From: Mariprofundus sp.
GTDB lineage: Bacteria > Pseudomonadota > Zetaproteobacteria > Mariprofundales > Mariprofundaceae
Assembly (NCBI GenBank): GCA_030951065.1
Contig: JAUZQH010000219.1
Span: forward strand, 1 to 5,639
Length of the DNA: 5,639 nt
Direction: 5' to 3'
Shown here in pieces: positions 1 through 5,639 of this stretch. The translations under genes were made by a program, and so were the position numbers. Every line of letters begins with the position of its first letter. The stretch's first letter is position 1. The notes below the pieces were generated by a model. The model was not told the DNA's origin and searched no databases. It saw only the letters and a program-made list of their open reading frames with translations.

Positions 1-1
1 T

Positions 2-1807
2 ATCCCTGTGCTGCATGATGATCAGCATGGCACTGCCGTGATTATGGCCGCTGCATTTCTCAATGCGCTGATTTTGCAAAATAAACAGATTGAGGATGTG
101 AAAATCGTCTGTCTGGGGGCGGGTGCGGCCGGTTTTGCCTGCATGAAGCTGATTGAGCAACTGGGCGCCAAACGCAACAATATCCTGTTCCTGGATCGCA
201 AGGGCGTGATTGCCACAGACCGGGAAGAGGAACTGCCGCCCCATAAACAATATTTCGCCACCGATCGGGCTGAACGCACGCTGAGTGAGGCGATGGATGG
301 CGCCGATGTCTTTGTCGGTCTGTCGCAGGGTAATATTGTCGACCCCGGCATGCTCAAATCCATGGCTGAACGCCCGATTATTTTCGCCATGGCCAACCCT
401 GACCCGGAAATCGCCTACGATTTGGCCATGCAGACCCGCAAGGATCTGATTATGGCGACCGGGCGTTCCGATCATCCCAATCAGGTCAATAATGTGCTGG
501 GTTTCCCCTTCCTGTTCCGTGGCGCACTCGATGCACGCGCTACCACGTTTAACGAGGAGATGAAGGTGGCCGCCGTGCATGCGCTGGCCAGTCTGGCCCG
601 TCAGGATGTGCCGGCCTCGGTATTGAAAGCATACGGTGTGAGCGAGCTGCGTTTCGGCCCCAGGTATATTCTGCCGAAACCGTTCGATCCGCGTCTGATT
701 GAAGTGGTTCCCGTGGCTGTGGCGCAGGCTGCAACAGACAGCGGCGTGGCTCGCAAACCACTGCAGGATGCGGATGCATATGCACAGGAACTGGCCGGTC
801 GCATTGATTCATCGCGTCTGTTTATGCGCATGATTATGGAAAAAGCGCAGGCCAATCCGCTGCGGATGGTGCTGCCCGAAGGTGAGGATGAAACGGTGAT
901 TCGCGCCGCCATTGAGATGCGGGAATCCGGCGTGGCCGCACCCATTCTGATTGGTCGGAAAGATAAAGTGGAACAATTATGCAAGGCGGCGCAACTGGAT
1001 ATCGATGGCATCACCCTGATTGATCCGATGGTCGAAGATACGCGTTTCGAGAATCTGGCAGAGGCTTATTATGCGCTGCGCAATCGTCACGGCATCCTGC
1101 CCGACAGTGCCGCCAAAATGCTGCGCAACGATATCAATGTGCTGGGCGCTATGCTGGTGCGTCAGGGCTTTGCCGATGGCATGTTATCGGGTCGCACCGC
1201 CCATTATCCGGATGCACTCAGGCCAATGCTCAAGGTGCTCGGCCACGACAACAGCGGCAAAGCCCACCATGTCTATGGCATGTATCTGATGATCATGGAA
1301 AACAGCGCCTATTTCCTCGGCGATTGCACGGTGAATGTGGAAATGGATGCTGAACAACTGGCTGAACTGGCTGAATTATCTGCTGATACCGCCACCTCAT
1401 TGGGTTGCTGCGCCCGTCTGGCCATGCTGTCGTTTTCCAACTTTGGCAGTGCGGATCATGCGGAAACGCGCAAGGTGGCGGAAGCTACCCGTTTATTGCA
1501 TGAGCGTTTGCCGGATCTGGCAGTCGATGGTGAAATGCAGGCCGACACTGCGGTCAATGCCACCATTCTCGCTCAATACCCGTTCAGTAAATTGAAGGAT
1601 CCGGCCAATGTGCTGATCTTTCCCACCATGCAGGCGGGCAATATCGCTTATAAATTATTGCGTGAACTCGGTGGTGGCACAGCCATTGGCCCGATTCTGC
1701 TCGGCCTGCCGCAACAGGCGCATGTACTCCAGACCGGCGCCAGTGTGGATGATATCGTCAATATGGCTGCCATCGCTGCGGCTCGTGCGGCTGATAAACA
1801 GCCATAA
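2..1807 (+). CDS. maeB: NADP-dependent malic enzyme with C-terminal phosphotransacetylase-like domain (5' end missing)
   Basis: MaeB converts malate to pyruvate and CO2 with reduction of NADP+ in the cytoplasm, feeding pyruvate and NADPH supply. The reading frame is open from base 2, so the gene starts before the window. About 601 residues are present; E. coli MaeB is about 759, so roughly 160 N-terminal residues are missing. Visible in order: the HDDQHGTA metal-site segment (residues 5-12), the Rossmann motif GAGAAG (39-44), MANPDPEI (130-137), the ATGRSDHPNQVNN malic-enzyme signature (152-164), a linker near 245-275, then a phosphotransacetylase-like domain to the end with LSGRTAHYPDALRPML, DGEMQADTAVN and IFPTMQAGNIAYKLL. 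In large malic enzymes this second domain is thought to be regulatory (acetyl-CoA response) rather than catalytic; that is family knowledge. It ends in tandem stops (TAATGA), and the next gene follows with no terminator between them. Confidence 0.97.
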   Translation: MPVLHDDQHGTAVIMAAAFLNALILQNKQIEDVKIVCLGAGAAGFACMKLIEQLGAKRNNILFLDRKGVIATDREEELPPHKQYFATDRAERTLSEAMDGADVFVGLSQGNIVDPGMLKSMAERPIIFAMANPDPEIAYDLAMQTRKDLIMATGRSDHPNQVNNVLGFPFLFRGALDARATTFNEEMKVAAVHALASLARQDVPASVLKAYGVSELRFGPRYILPKPFDPRLIEVVPVAVAQAATDSGVARKPLQDADAYAQELAGRIDSSRLFMRMIMEKAQANPLRMVLPEGEDETVIRAAIEMRESGVAAPILIGRKDKVEQLCKAAQLDIDGITLIDPMVEDTRFENLAEAYYALRNRHGILPDSAAKMLRNDINVLGAMLVRQGFADGMLSGRTAHYPDALRPMLKVLGHDNSGKAHHVYGMYLMIMENSAYFLGDCTVNVEMDAEQLAELAELSADTATSLGCCARLAMLSFSNFGSADHAETRKVAEATRLLHERLPDLAVDGEMQADTAVNATILAQYPFSKLKDPANVLIFPTMQAGNIAYKLLRELGGGTAIGPILLGLPQQAHVLQTGASVDDIVNMAAIAAARAADKQP

Positions 1808-2288
1808 TGAACTGAAACTGTTGCGTAACTTCGATTTTCTGTCTGACCGGCGTCGTTTTGAATGGTATCCACCTTGTTTTCTGATGCGTGTCAAAGTGAT
1901 CGAACTGGCGCAGGACTGGAGTATGGCGCGCATTCGCTTGCCGTTGAACTGGCTATCGGCCAATGCCGCCGGCAATATGTTCGGCGGCTACCAGGCCGCC
2001 CTTGCCGACCCGGTTCCCGCACTGGCTTGTCTGAAAAGGTTTCCCGGTTATCGCGTGGTCACCAAAAAGCTGGAAATAGATTTCATTCGGGTTGGCAATA
2101 GCAACCTGATATTACATTTTGATTTTGATGAAAGGATATCACGCACCATTGAGCAACAACTCAATGAAAAGAACCGTTCCACACCATGTTTTATGATGAC
2201 CTTTGTACGAGAAGATGGTGAAATCTGTACCAGAATCAAAAATACCGTAGCTATCCGGCCAAAGGGCTATGTCAGCAAACATGAATAA
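1785..2288 (+). CDS. DUF4442/PaaI-like hotdog-fold protein, putative thioesterase
   Basis: The protein resembles the DUF4442 branch of the hotdog superfamily, whose relatives hydrolyse acyl-CoA or aryl-CoA thioesters. Its own substrate is unknown. Family-like features, numbered from the GTG at 1785, are the RVKVIELAQDW strand (35-45), the NMFGGYQAALADP core (64-76) corresponding to the hotdog central helix, KLEIDFIR (95-102) and the C-terminal strands EDGEICTRIKNTVAIRP. The start is uncertain. The GTG at 1785 overlaps maeB by 23 bases and gives 167 residues; a TTG at 1821 gives 155; the first ATG, at 1884, gives 134 but would cut off the LLRNFDFLS...WYPPCFLM segment that matches the usual family N-terminus. 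None has a good Shine-Dalgarno sequence, so coupling to maeB translation is likely. The stop overlaps the start of the next gene. Confidence 0.8.
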   Translation: MRLINSHNELKLLRNFDFLSDRRRFEWYPPCFLMRVKVIELAQDWSMARIRLPLNWLSANAAGNMFGGYQAALADPVPALACLKRFPGYRVVTKKLEIDFIRVGNSNLILHFDFDERISRTIEQQLNEKNRSTPCFMMTFVREDGEICTRIKNTVAIRPKGYVSKHE

Positions 2289-2868
2289 ACCGGTTATCGA
2301 CTTCTATTTTGATTTTATCTGTCCCTACAGCTATCTGGCCTCGACCCGCCTGGATGCATTCAGCCGCCGCTACGGGGTTGAATTCAAGTGGATACCCGTC
2401 AACCTGCCCAAGCTGATCGAGTGGTCGGGAAACATTCCTCCGGCAACAGTCAGAAACAAGGCTCTTTACAGTTTGCACGACATGAAACGTTGGGCGAAAT
2501 TTCTGAATGTTCCATTCACCATGAACAGGCCGGGCAGCTTTGACAGCAGACCGGCAATGCAAATTGCCCTTACATTGCAAGGTAAAAACAGAGTCCGGTT
2601 TTGTCATGCGGTTTTTGACAGCATCTGGTCGGGCACAGTTGACCCGAAACAACCGGAGTGGCTACAACAGGTATTCACAATGCATCAGTTACCGGACAGC
2701 TGCGGTCGGAACAAGAAAACCGGCTTGATGAATTGACACGACAAGCACTGGATGCAGGTGCCTTCGGTGTGCCAACTTTTTTTTCTGCACCGGAATCAGG
2801 GGCGAAACGAGATGTTCTTCGGCCTCGGCCACATGGATTTTTTAGGCCGCGCATGTGAAAAACTATGA
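2269..2868 (+). pseudogene. DsbA/GST-kappa family protein (2-hydroxychromene-2-carboxylate isomerase-like), frameshifted twice
   Basis: The translation begins MSANMNKPVIDFYFDF and continues with CPYSYLASTRL, the first strand and active-site turn of the thioredoxin-fold isomerase/GST-kappa family. Relatives isomerise chromene carboxylates in naphthalene breakdown or act on glutathione conjugates; the substrate here is unknown. The opening frame stops at 2734-2736. Homology continues in another frame (SEQENRLDELTRQALDAG, then GAFGVPTFF with the cis-Pro motif) and returns to the first frame at 2785 for LHRNQGRNEMFFGLGHMDF and GRACEKL, stopping at 2866-2868. The first shift acts like one lost base between 2643 and 2733, most likely near 2692-2715. 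The second acts like one extra T in the T8 run at 2777-2784. With both repaired the length is about 196-199 residues, normal for the family. ATG 2281 is an alternative start; AAAGGG at 2261-2266 suits neither well. Sequencing error is as likely as true decay. Confidence 0.82.
2777..2784 (+). other. T8 homopolymer, site of the second frameshift
   Basis: A run of eight T follows the GVPT codons of the isomerase-like gene. Seven T would join GVPTFF directly to LHRNQG in the original frame; eight shift it. Such runs are prone both to replication slippage and to indel errors in some sequencing methods. Confidence 0.75.
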
Positions 2869-3249
2869 AGTATTGATTGCGCCTACAGATACAGGAACCA
2901 GTACAACACCTTCCTGTTCCTGAACCTCGAGTGGAAACAGCCCTCGCGTACAGGGGCCTGATAAACATGCGCCGGTCAACGGGTGAAACTGGGCTCCATG
3001 TGTATGACAAACCAGACGCTCGCCATCATCACTGTAAAACTGGCCGGGGATCCAGTCCAGCGGTGAGCCGGCATGCGGACAATGATTTCGCCATGCCCGA
3101 AGCTCACCCTGAAAACAGGTCAAAAAACCCTGCTCTTCGAGATCAATACGTCGCCCGTCCGGAAGTTGAATAACAGAGCGCACCGGAAAACATATCGCCT
3201 GTCCTTCACAGGGTCGATCAACCTGCTGCCAGCTGCATTGCTGATTCAT
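2863..3249 (-). CDS. small Rieske [2Fe-2S] domain protein
   Basis: This is a 128-residue, single-domain Rieske protein. The cluster ligands are all visible: C57 and H59 in CPHAGSPLDW, and C81 and H84 in VCHTHGAQF, followed by the typical HPLTGACLSGPC turn (89-100) and a final beta-strand segment, LEVQEQEGVVLVPV. Stand-alone proteins of this type are ferredoxin-like electron carriers, often for oxygenases or reductases. No partner oxygenase lies nearby, so the redox partner is unknown. There is no signal peptide or membrane anchor, so it is probably cytoplasmic. The start ATG at 3249 is preceded by a weak GCAGG Shine-Dalgarno sequence. The nearest promoter is the perfect consensus site at 3373-3401, giving a leader of about 117 bases with two strong hairpins. 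Its stop codon overlaps the end of the convergent isomerase-like gene by six bases. Confidence 0.9.
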   Translation of the reverse strand: MNQQCSWQQVDRPCEGQAICFPVRSVIQLPDGRRIDLEEQGFLTCFQGELRAWRNHCPHAGSPLDWIPGQFYSDDGERLVCHTHGAQFHPLTGACLSGPCTRGLFPLEVQEQEGVVLVPVSVGAINTS

Positions 3250-3294
3250 ACAACCTGCATCATTGTTGAATATCTGTGTGAATTAATCTGGAAC

Positions 3295-3314
3295 AACAGG
3301 GACCAAAAACAGGG
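3295..3314. repeat. direct repeat of AACAGGG, 13-base period
   Basis: AACAGGG occurs at 3295-3301 and 3308-3314, on either side of the A5 (minus-strand T5) tract that follows the hairpin in the Rieske leader. The repeat is short and could be chance. Confidence 0.35.
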
Positions 3315-3337
3315 GCGGCCGCCCGTCGGCGACCGCC
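3304..3337 (-). terminator. putative rho-independent terminator or attenuator
   Basis: Read on the minus strand, GGCGGUCGCC pairs with GGCGGCCGCC across a GACG loop (3314-3337): ten continuous pairs including one U-G, nine of them G-C. After a four-base CCTG spacer comes a T5 tract (3305-3309). The spacer makes it less than ideal. It could end transcripts reading from ahcY and the calcium-loop gene, and would also act on transcripts from the promoter at 3373-3401 before they reach the Rieske gene. Confidence 0.55.
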
Positions 3338-3366
3338 AGCGGCTCAAGAGAACCGCTAATTGTGTA
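3304..3366 (-). ncRNA. candidate small structured RNA or leader of the Rieske gene (about 62 bases)
   Basis: Transcription from the consensus promoter should begin near 3365-3366. The first hairpin (3338-3357) is AGCGGUUC paired with GAGCCGCU around a UCUU loop: eight pairs with one U-G. The second hairpin (3314-3337) begins at the very next base, so the two could stack. Each contains a U-G pair that would be a C-A mismatch in plus-strand RNA, which supports minus-strand transcription. The T5 tract then follows. The unit could be a free-standing small RNA or the attenuator leader of the Rieske gene. I recognise no known RNA family. That it is transcribed and functions is inference. Confidence 0.4.
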
Positions 3367-3372
3367 TAAAAA

Positions 3373-3401
3373 ATTATAGCCAACAAGTCGCACATTGTCA
3401 A
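3373..3401 (-). promoter_or_regulatory. perfect consensus sigma-70 promoter
   Basis: On the minus strand there is TTGACA (3396-3401), exactly 17 bases (3379-3395), then TATAAT (3373-3378), followed by an AT-rich stretch. Both hexamers and the spacing match the sigma-70 consensus perfectly. It points towards the hairpins and the Rieske gene, with a predicted start near 3365-3366. Confidence 0.85.
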
Positions 3402-3423
3402 TTTCACCCTGCTTTCACCCTGC
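3402..3423. repeat. exact 11-bp tandem repeat abutting the -35 box
   Basis: TTTCACCCTGC occurs twice back to back, at 3402-3412 and 3413-3423 (minus strand GCAGGGTGAAA). The first copy begins at the base next to the -35 hexamer. An 11-base period places both copies on the same face of the DNA. This is the layout of tandem half-sites for OmpR/PhoB-type regulators, though the motif is not a recognised box. Confidence 0.7.
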
Positions 3424-3432
3424 TTGAGAATG

Positions 3433-3717
3433 CTATTCGTAAACAGCGCGCAAACCTTCCAAATAACGGGCGCCCCTCGTCTTTCGCCCTTCAAAAATAG
3501 CATCGGGTTTCTGACCAAGAGCCTGCACTGATTCGTTGGCATAGGCTTGCTTGGCATCTTCACTCATTTTGACCCAGTCGGAAGCATCTACAATTCCATC
3601 GCCGGTCAGATCAAATTTTGCATCAACAGATAAACCGCCTGCGGCCCGTACCGATATGGAAAACAGCATGACTGCAAGGGTGGTGACTGAAAAAAACATC
3701 AGCGTCACCACCCTCAT
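3433..3717 (-). CDS. small exported protein with one EF-hand/dockerin-like calcium-binding loop
   Basis: This 94-residue protein begins MRVVTLMFFSVTTLAVML, a signal peptide with likely cleavage after VRA (about residue 25), so the mature form of about 69 residues is probably periplasmic or secreted. Residues 36-47 (DLTGDGIVDASD) fit a dockerin/EF-hand calcium loop, with D36, T38, D40, G41, V43, D44 and D47 at the expected places. Only one loop is present; dockerins normally have two, so this is better called a single EF-hand protein. The rest is mainly charged helix (MSEDAKQAYANESVQAL). I do not recognise a named family and its function is unknown. The start at 3717 is chosen because AAGGA (3728-3732) lies ten bases upstream and overlaps the ahcY stop codon, and because the signal peptide begins there. 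It sits 13 bases after ahcY and is probably translationally coupled to it. Confidence 0.8.
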   Translation of the reverse strand: MRVVTLMFFSVTTLAVMLFSISVRAAGGLSVDAKFDLTGDGIVDASDWVKMSEDAKQAYANESVQALGQKPDAIFEGRKTRGARYLEGLRAVYE

Positions 3718-3730
3718 GTCACTTTTATCC

Positions 3731-5137
3731 TTAGTAGCGATAGTGATCCGGCTTGTACGGACCATCAACAGGCACACCGATATAATCAGCCTGCTCCTTC
3801 GACAATGTCGTCAGCTTGACGCCGATCTTGGCCAAATGCAGACGAGCAACCTCTTCATCCAGATGTTTCGGCAAAGTATACACCTTGTTTTCGTACTGGC
3901 CGGTTTGATTAAATACTTCAATCTGCGCCAGTGTCTGGTTGGAAAAGGAATTGGACATCACAAAGCTCGGATGACCTGTCGCACAACCCAGGTTCACCAA
4001 TCGCCCTTCAGCCAGCAGAGTGATACGCGTTCCGTCCGGGAAGATGATTTGGTCGACCTGCGGTTTCACATTGACCCACTCGTACTGTTGCAGGCTTGCG
4101 CAATCAATTTCGTTATCAAAATGGCCGATATTGCAGACAATGGCCTGATCGGGCATAGCCACCATATGGTCGTGAGTGATGACATGATAGTTGCCGGTGG
4201 TGGTGACAAAAATATTACCCTGTTTGCAGGCTTCATCCATATTGACCACGCGATAGCCTTCCATTGCAGCCTGCCGTGCACAAATCGGATCAATTTCAGT
4301 GACCCAGACCGTTGCCCCCATGCCCTTGAAGGCCTGTGCACAACCCTTGCCGACATCACCATAACCAAGCACCACACAGATCTTGCCGGCAATCATGACA
4401 TCAGTCGCGCGTTTGATACCGTCAATCAGTGATTCACGGCAGCCGTACAGATTATCGAATTTGGACTTGGTGACCGAATCATTCACATTGATCGCCGGGA
4501 ATGGCAGCTCACCTGACTCCTGCATCTGATACAGCCGATGTACGCCGGTAGTCGTTTCTTCAGTCACGCCCTTAATGGCATCGCGACGCGTGGTGTAGTA
4601 GCCCGGCTGACTGGCCAGACGCTTCTTGATCGATGCGTAGAGATATTCTTCTTCTTCCGAACCCGGGTTATCCAGTACGGAAGCATCCTGCTCCGCCTTG
4701 GCACCGAGGATCAGCAGCAATGTTGCATCGCCACCGTCATCCAGAATCATATTCGGCGTGCCGCCATCATGCCACTCCATGATCTTGTGGCAGTATTCCC
4801 AGTAATCTTCCAGCGATTCACCCTTGTAGGCATAAACCGGAATATTTTCAGCCGCAATGGCTGCCGCTGCATGATCCTGAGTGGAAAAGATATTACATGA
4901 TGCCCAGCGAACTTCCGCTCCCAGCGCCGTTAACGTCTCTATCAATACGCCGGTCTGTATCGTCATGTGCAAAGAGCCGGCAATACGCGCGCCCTTAAGG
5001 GGCTGCTCGGCAGCATATTTTTCACGAATAGCCATCAAACCCGGCATTTCCGTTTCAGCGATATCGAGCTCTTTACGGCCCCACGCAATGTTTTCAGGTG
5101 ACATATCTGCCACTTTGTAATCTGTAAAATCAGACAT
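3731..5137 (-). CDS. ahcY: S-adenosylhomocysteine hydrolase (adenosylhomocysteinase)
   Basis: AhcY splits SAH into adenosine and homocysteine, relieving product inhibition of methyltransferases and returning homocysteine to the methionine cycle. It is a cytoplasmic, NAD-dependent tetramer. The 468 residues are full length. Seen: [15 protein letters not shown] (from 55, with H57), DDGGD (133-137), [13 protein letters not shown] (from 193), the catalytic pair K224 and D228 in SVTKSKFDN, the NAD-binding GYGDVGKG (258-265), GHFDNEID (338-345), and the C-terminal KPDHYRY whose K462 and Y466 reach the neighbouring subunit's cofactor in the family. The insert around 146-190 is typical of bacterial forms. 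The start at 5137 (MSDFTDYK) has AGGAG six bases upstream; the in-frame ATG at 5143 touches the AGGAGT and is rejected. Expression is predicted to be controlled by the upstream SAH riboswitch. The calcium-loop gene follows it closely. Confidence 0.98.
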   Translation of the reverse strand: MSDFTDYKVADMSPENIAWGRKELDIAETEMPGLMAIREKYAAEQPLKGARIAGSLHMTIQTGVLIETLTALGAEVRWASCNIFSTQDHAAAAIAAENIPVYAYKGESLEDYWEYCHKIMEWHDGGTPNMILDDGGDATLLLILGAKAEQDASVLDNPGSEEEEYLYASIKKRLASQPGYYTTRRDAIKGVTEETTTGVHRLYQMQESGELPFPAINVNDSVTKSKFDNLYGCRESLIDGIKRATDVMIAGKICVVLGYGDVGKGCAQAFKGMGATVWVTEIDPICARQAAMEGYRVVNMDEACKQGNIFVTTTGNYHVITHDHMVAMPDQAIVCNIGHFDNEIDCASLQQYEWVNVKPQVDQIIFPDGTRITLLAEGRLVNLGCATGHPSFVMSNSFSNQTLAQIEVFNQTGQYENKVYTLPKHLDEEVARLHLAKIGVKLTTLSKEQADYIGVPVDGPYKPDHYRY

Positions 5138-5138
5138 T

Positions 5139-5190
5139 CTCATACTCCTATGATCGCCCGGATTCGTTTGTCCGAACATAAAAATATGAG
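5139..5190 (-). promoter_or_regulatory. Shine-Dalgarno sequestering helix of ahcY (riboswitch expression platform)
   Basis: In minus-strand RNA, CUCAUAUUUUUAU (5190 down to 5178) can pair without a gap with AUAGGAGUAUGAG (5151 down to 5139): 13 pairs, three of them U-G, closing a 26-base loop. The second strand holds the AGGAG ribosome binding site. The first three bases of the first strand (CUC, 5190-5188) are also the end of the riboswitch pseudoknot strand. Ligand binding would take away the strongest end of the helix and free the ribosome binding site. The pairing is seen directly; the switching is inferred. Confidence 0.6.
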
Positions 5191-5258
5191 CACCGTTGAA
5201 CTGTTTTGCGACTGAGCCTGGCAGGATGTCAACAGCCTGCTGCAGTGCTCCTCAGTCT
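5188..5258 (-). promoter_or_regulatory. SAH riboswitch upstream of ahcY
   Basis: The RNA matches the conserved core of the SAH (ahcY) riboswitch as I recall it: GACUGAGGAGCACUGC, CCAGGCUCAGUC and AACGGUGCUC in order. The helices can be traced. P1 pairs GACUGAG (5257-5251) with CUCAGUC (5216-5210). P2 pairs GCAGG (5240-5236) with CCUGC (5225-5221) around a ten-base loop. The pseudoknot pairs GAGCAC (5250-5245) with GUGCUC (5193-5188). Known members bind SAH, discriminate against SAM, and raise expression of ahcY. It fills most of the 151-base gap between metK and ahcY. Confidence 0.93.
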
Positions 5259-5288
5259 GGAAGGCGGCTTACCCTGCCATCAAGCGCG

Positions 5289-5639
5289 TTAAATCCCGGC
5301 CGCAGCTTTGAGTGAGGCAGCTTTATCCGTACGTTCCCATGTAAATTCCGGAAGCTCCCGGCCAAAATGACCGTATGCTGCCGTTTTGGCATAAATCGGA
5401 CGCAACAAATCGAGCTCCTGCACAATGCCCTTTGGCCGCAGATCAAAAACCTCACGTACAATCTCGGCCAGTTTGGCTTCGTCGACCTTGCCTGTACCAA
5501 AGGTATTAACCATTACCGAAAGCGGATGCGCCACACCAATAGCGTAAGCCACCTGTACTTCACAGCGATCAGCAAGCCCTGCAGCAACAATGTTCTTGGC
5601 CACATAACGCATCATATAACAGGCGGAACGATCCACTTT
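5289..5639 (-). CDS. metK: S-adenosylmethionine synthase, C-terminal part (5' end outside window)
   Basis: MetK makes S-adenosylmethionine from methionine and ATP. Only the last 116 residues are present, beginning [21 protein letters not shown] and ending [13 protein letters not shown]; the frame runs off the window edge. They match the C-terminal third of the roughly 384-residue family: [40 protein letters not shown] and the conserved [10 protein letters not shown]. Residues of the active site that lie further upstream cannot be checked. It stops at 5289-5291, 151 bases before ahcY, with no clear terminator between them. Read-through into the SAH riboswitch and ahcY is therefore possible, which would place SAM synthesis and SAH removal in one unit. 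Confidence 0.97.
   Translation of the reverse strand, partial: KVDRSACYMMRYVAKNIVAAGLADRCEVQVAYAIGVAHPLSVMVNTFGTGKVDEAKLAEIVREVFDLRPKGIVQELDLLRPIYAKTAAYGHFGRELPEFTWERTDKAASLKAAAGI

Noticed and set aside
1662..1784. ATG at 1662 as start of the hotdog gene
   Set aside because: It would overlap maeB by about 146 bases, and the added residues are the maeB sequence read in another frame with no family match.
3313..3324. Perfect 12-bp palindrome GGGCGGCCGCCC as an operator
   Set aside because: Its bases are better explained as parts of the 24-base hairpin at 3314-3337, which pairs fully as minus-strand RNA.
2877..3369. Open frames of about 98 codons on the plus strand opposite the Rieske gene and its leader
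   Set aside because: They are antisense to a gene with all four Rieske ligands and show no recognisable motif or ribosome site.
3718..3777. Longer start for the calcium-loop protein at 3777
   Set aside because: It would overlap ahcY by 47 bases and put 20 charged residues before the signal peptide; the ATG at 3717 has AAGGA at workable spacing.
3551..4432. A 293-codon open frame on the plus strand inside ahcY
   Set aside because: It is antisense to a fully conserved ahcY and its translation resembles no protein family; it is a shadow of the real gene.
5204..5232. TTGACA on the minus strand upstream of ahcY, read as a promoter
   Set aside because: Seventeen bases downstream the hexamer is GCAAAA, not a -10 box, and the motif lies in the P2 loop of the SAH riboswitch.
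5258..5288. Terminator after metK
   Set aside because: Only a weak GGC/GCC pairing is present and no T tract follows, so read-through into the riboswitch is more likely.

Overview
The window looks like ordinary chromosome from a gammaproteobacterium. This is inferred from the E. coli-like MaeB and MetK sequences, a 468-residue bacterial-type AhcY, and an S-adenosylhomocysteine (SAH) riboswitch of the kind known from beta- and gammaproteobacteria. The genus cannot be named from the sequence. Coding is dense and base composition looks even. No mobile element, CRISPR array, tRNA or rRNA was seen.

Left half, plus strand (about 1-2868): the 3' two thirds of maeB (malic enzyme fused to a phosphotransacetylase-like domain) is followed by a DUF4442/PaaI-like hotdog-fold gene and then a DsbA/GST-kappa-type gene related to 2-hydroxychromene-2-carboxylate isomerase. 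All three are packed with overlaps and read as one unit. The third gene is broken by two opposite frameshifts, the second in a run of eight T, so it is either a recent pseudogene or a pair of sequencing errors.

Right half, minus strand (5639 down to 2863): metK (3' end only), then an SAH riboswitch, ahcY, a small exported protein with an EF-hand/dockerin-like calcium loop, and a small Rieske [2Fe-2S] protein that converges on the left-hand unit. MetK makes S-adenosylmethionine (SAM), methyltransferases turn it into SAH, and AhcY removes SAH. The riboswitch lets SAH control the gene that destroys it. Its pseudoknot strand shares three bases with a 13-bp helix that can bury the ahcY ribosome binding site, which suggests a translational ON switch.

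The most unusual spot is the 183-base gap between the calcium-loop gene and the Rieske gene. It has a perfect consensus sigma-70 promoter (TTGACA, 17-base spacer, TATAAT) abutted upstream by an exact 11-bp tandem repeat. Downstream are two adjacent hairpins that pair fully only as minus-strand RNA, followed by a T-rich tract. This could be a roughly 62-base small RNA, or an attenuator leader of the Rieske gene.

The intergenic gaps are short (183 and 151 bases) and both are described. No wholly new multi-gene system is visible.
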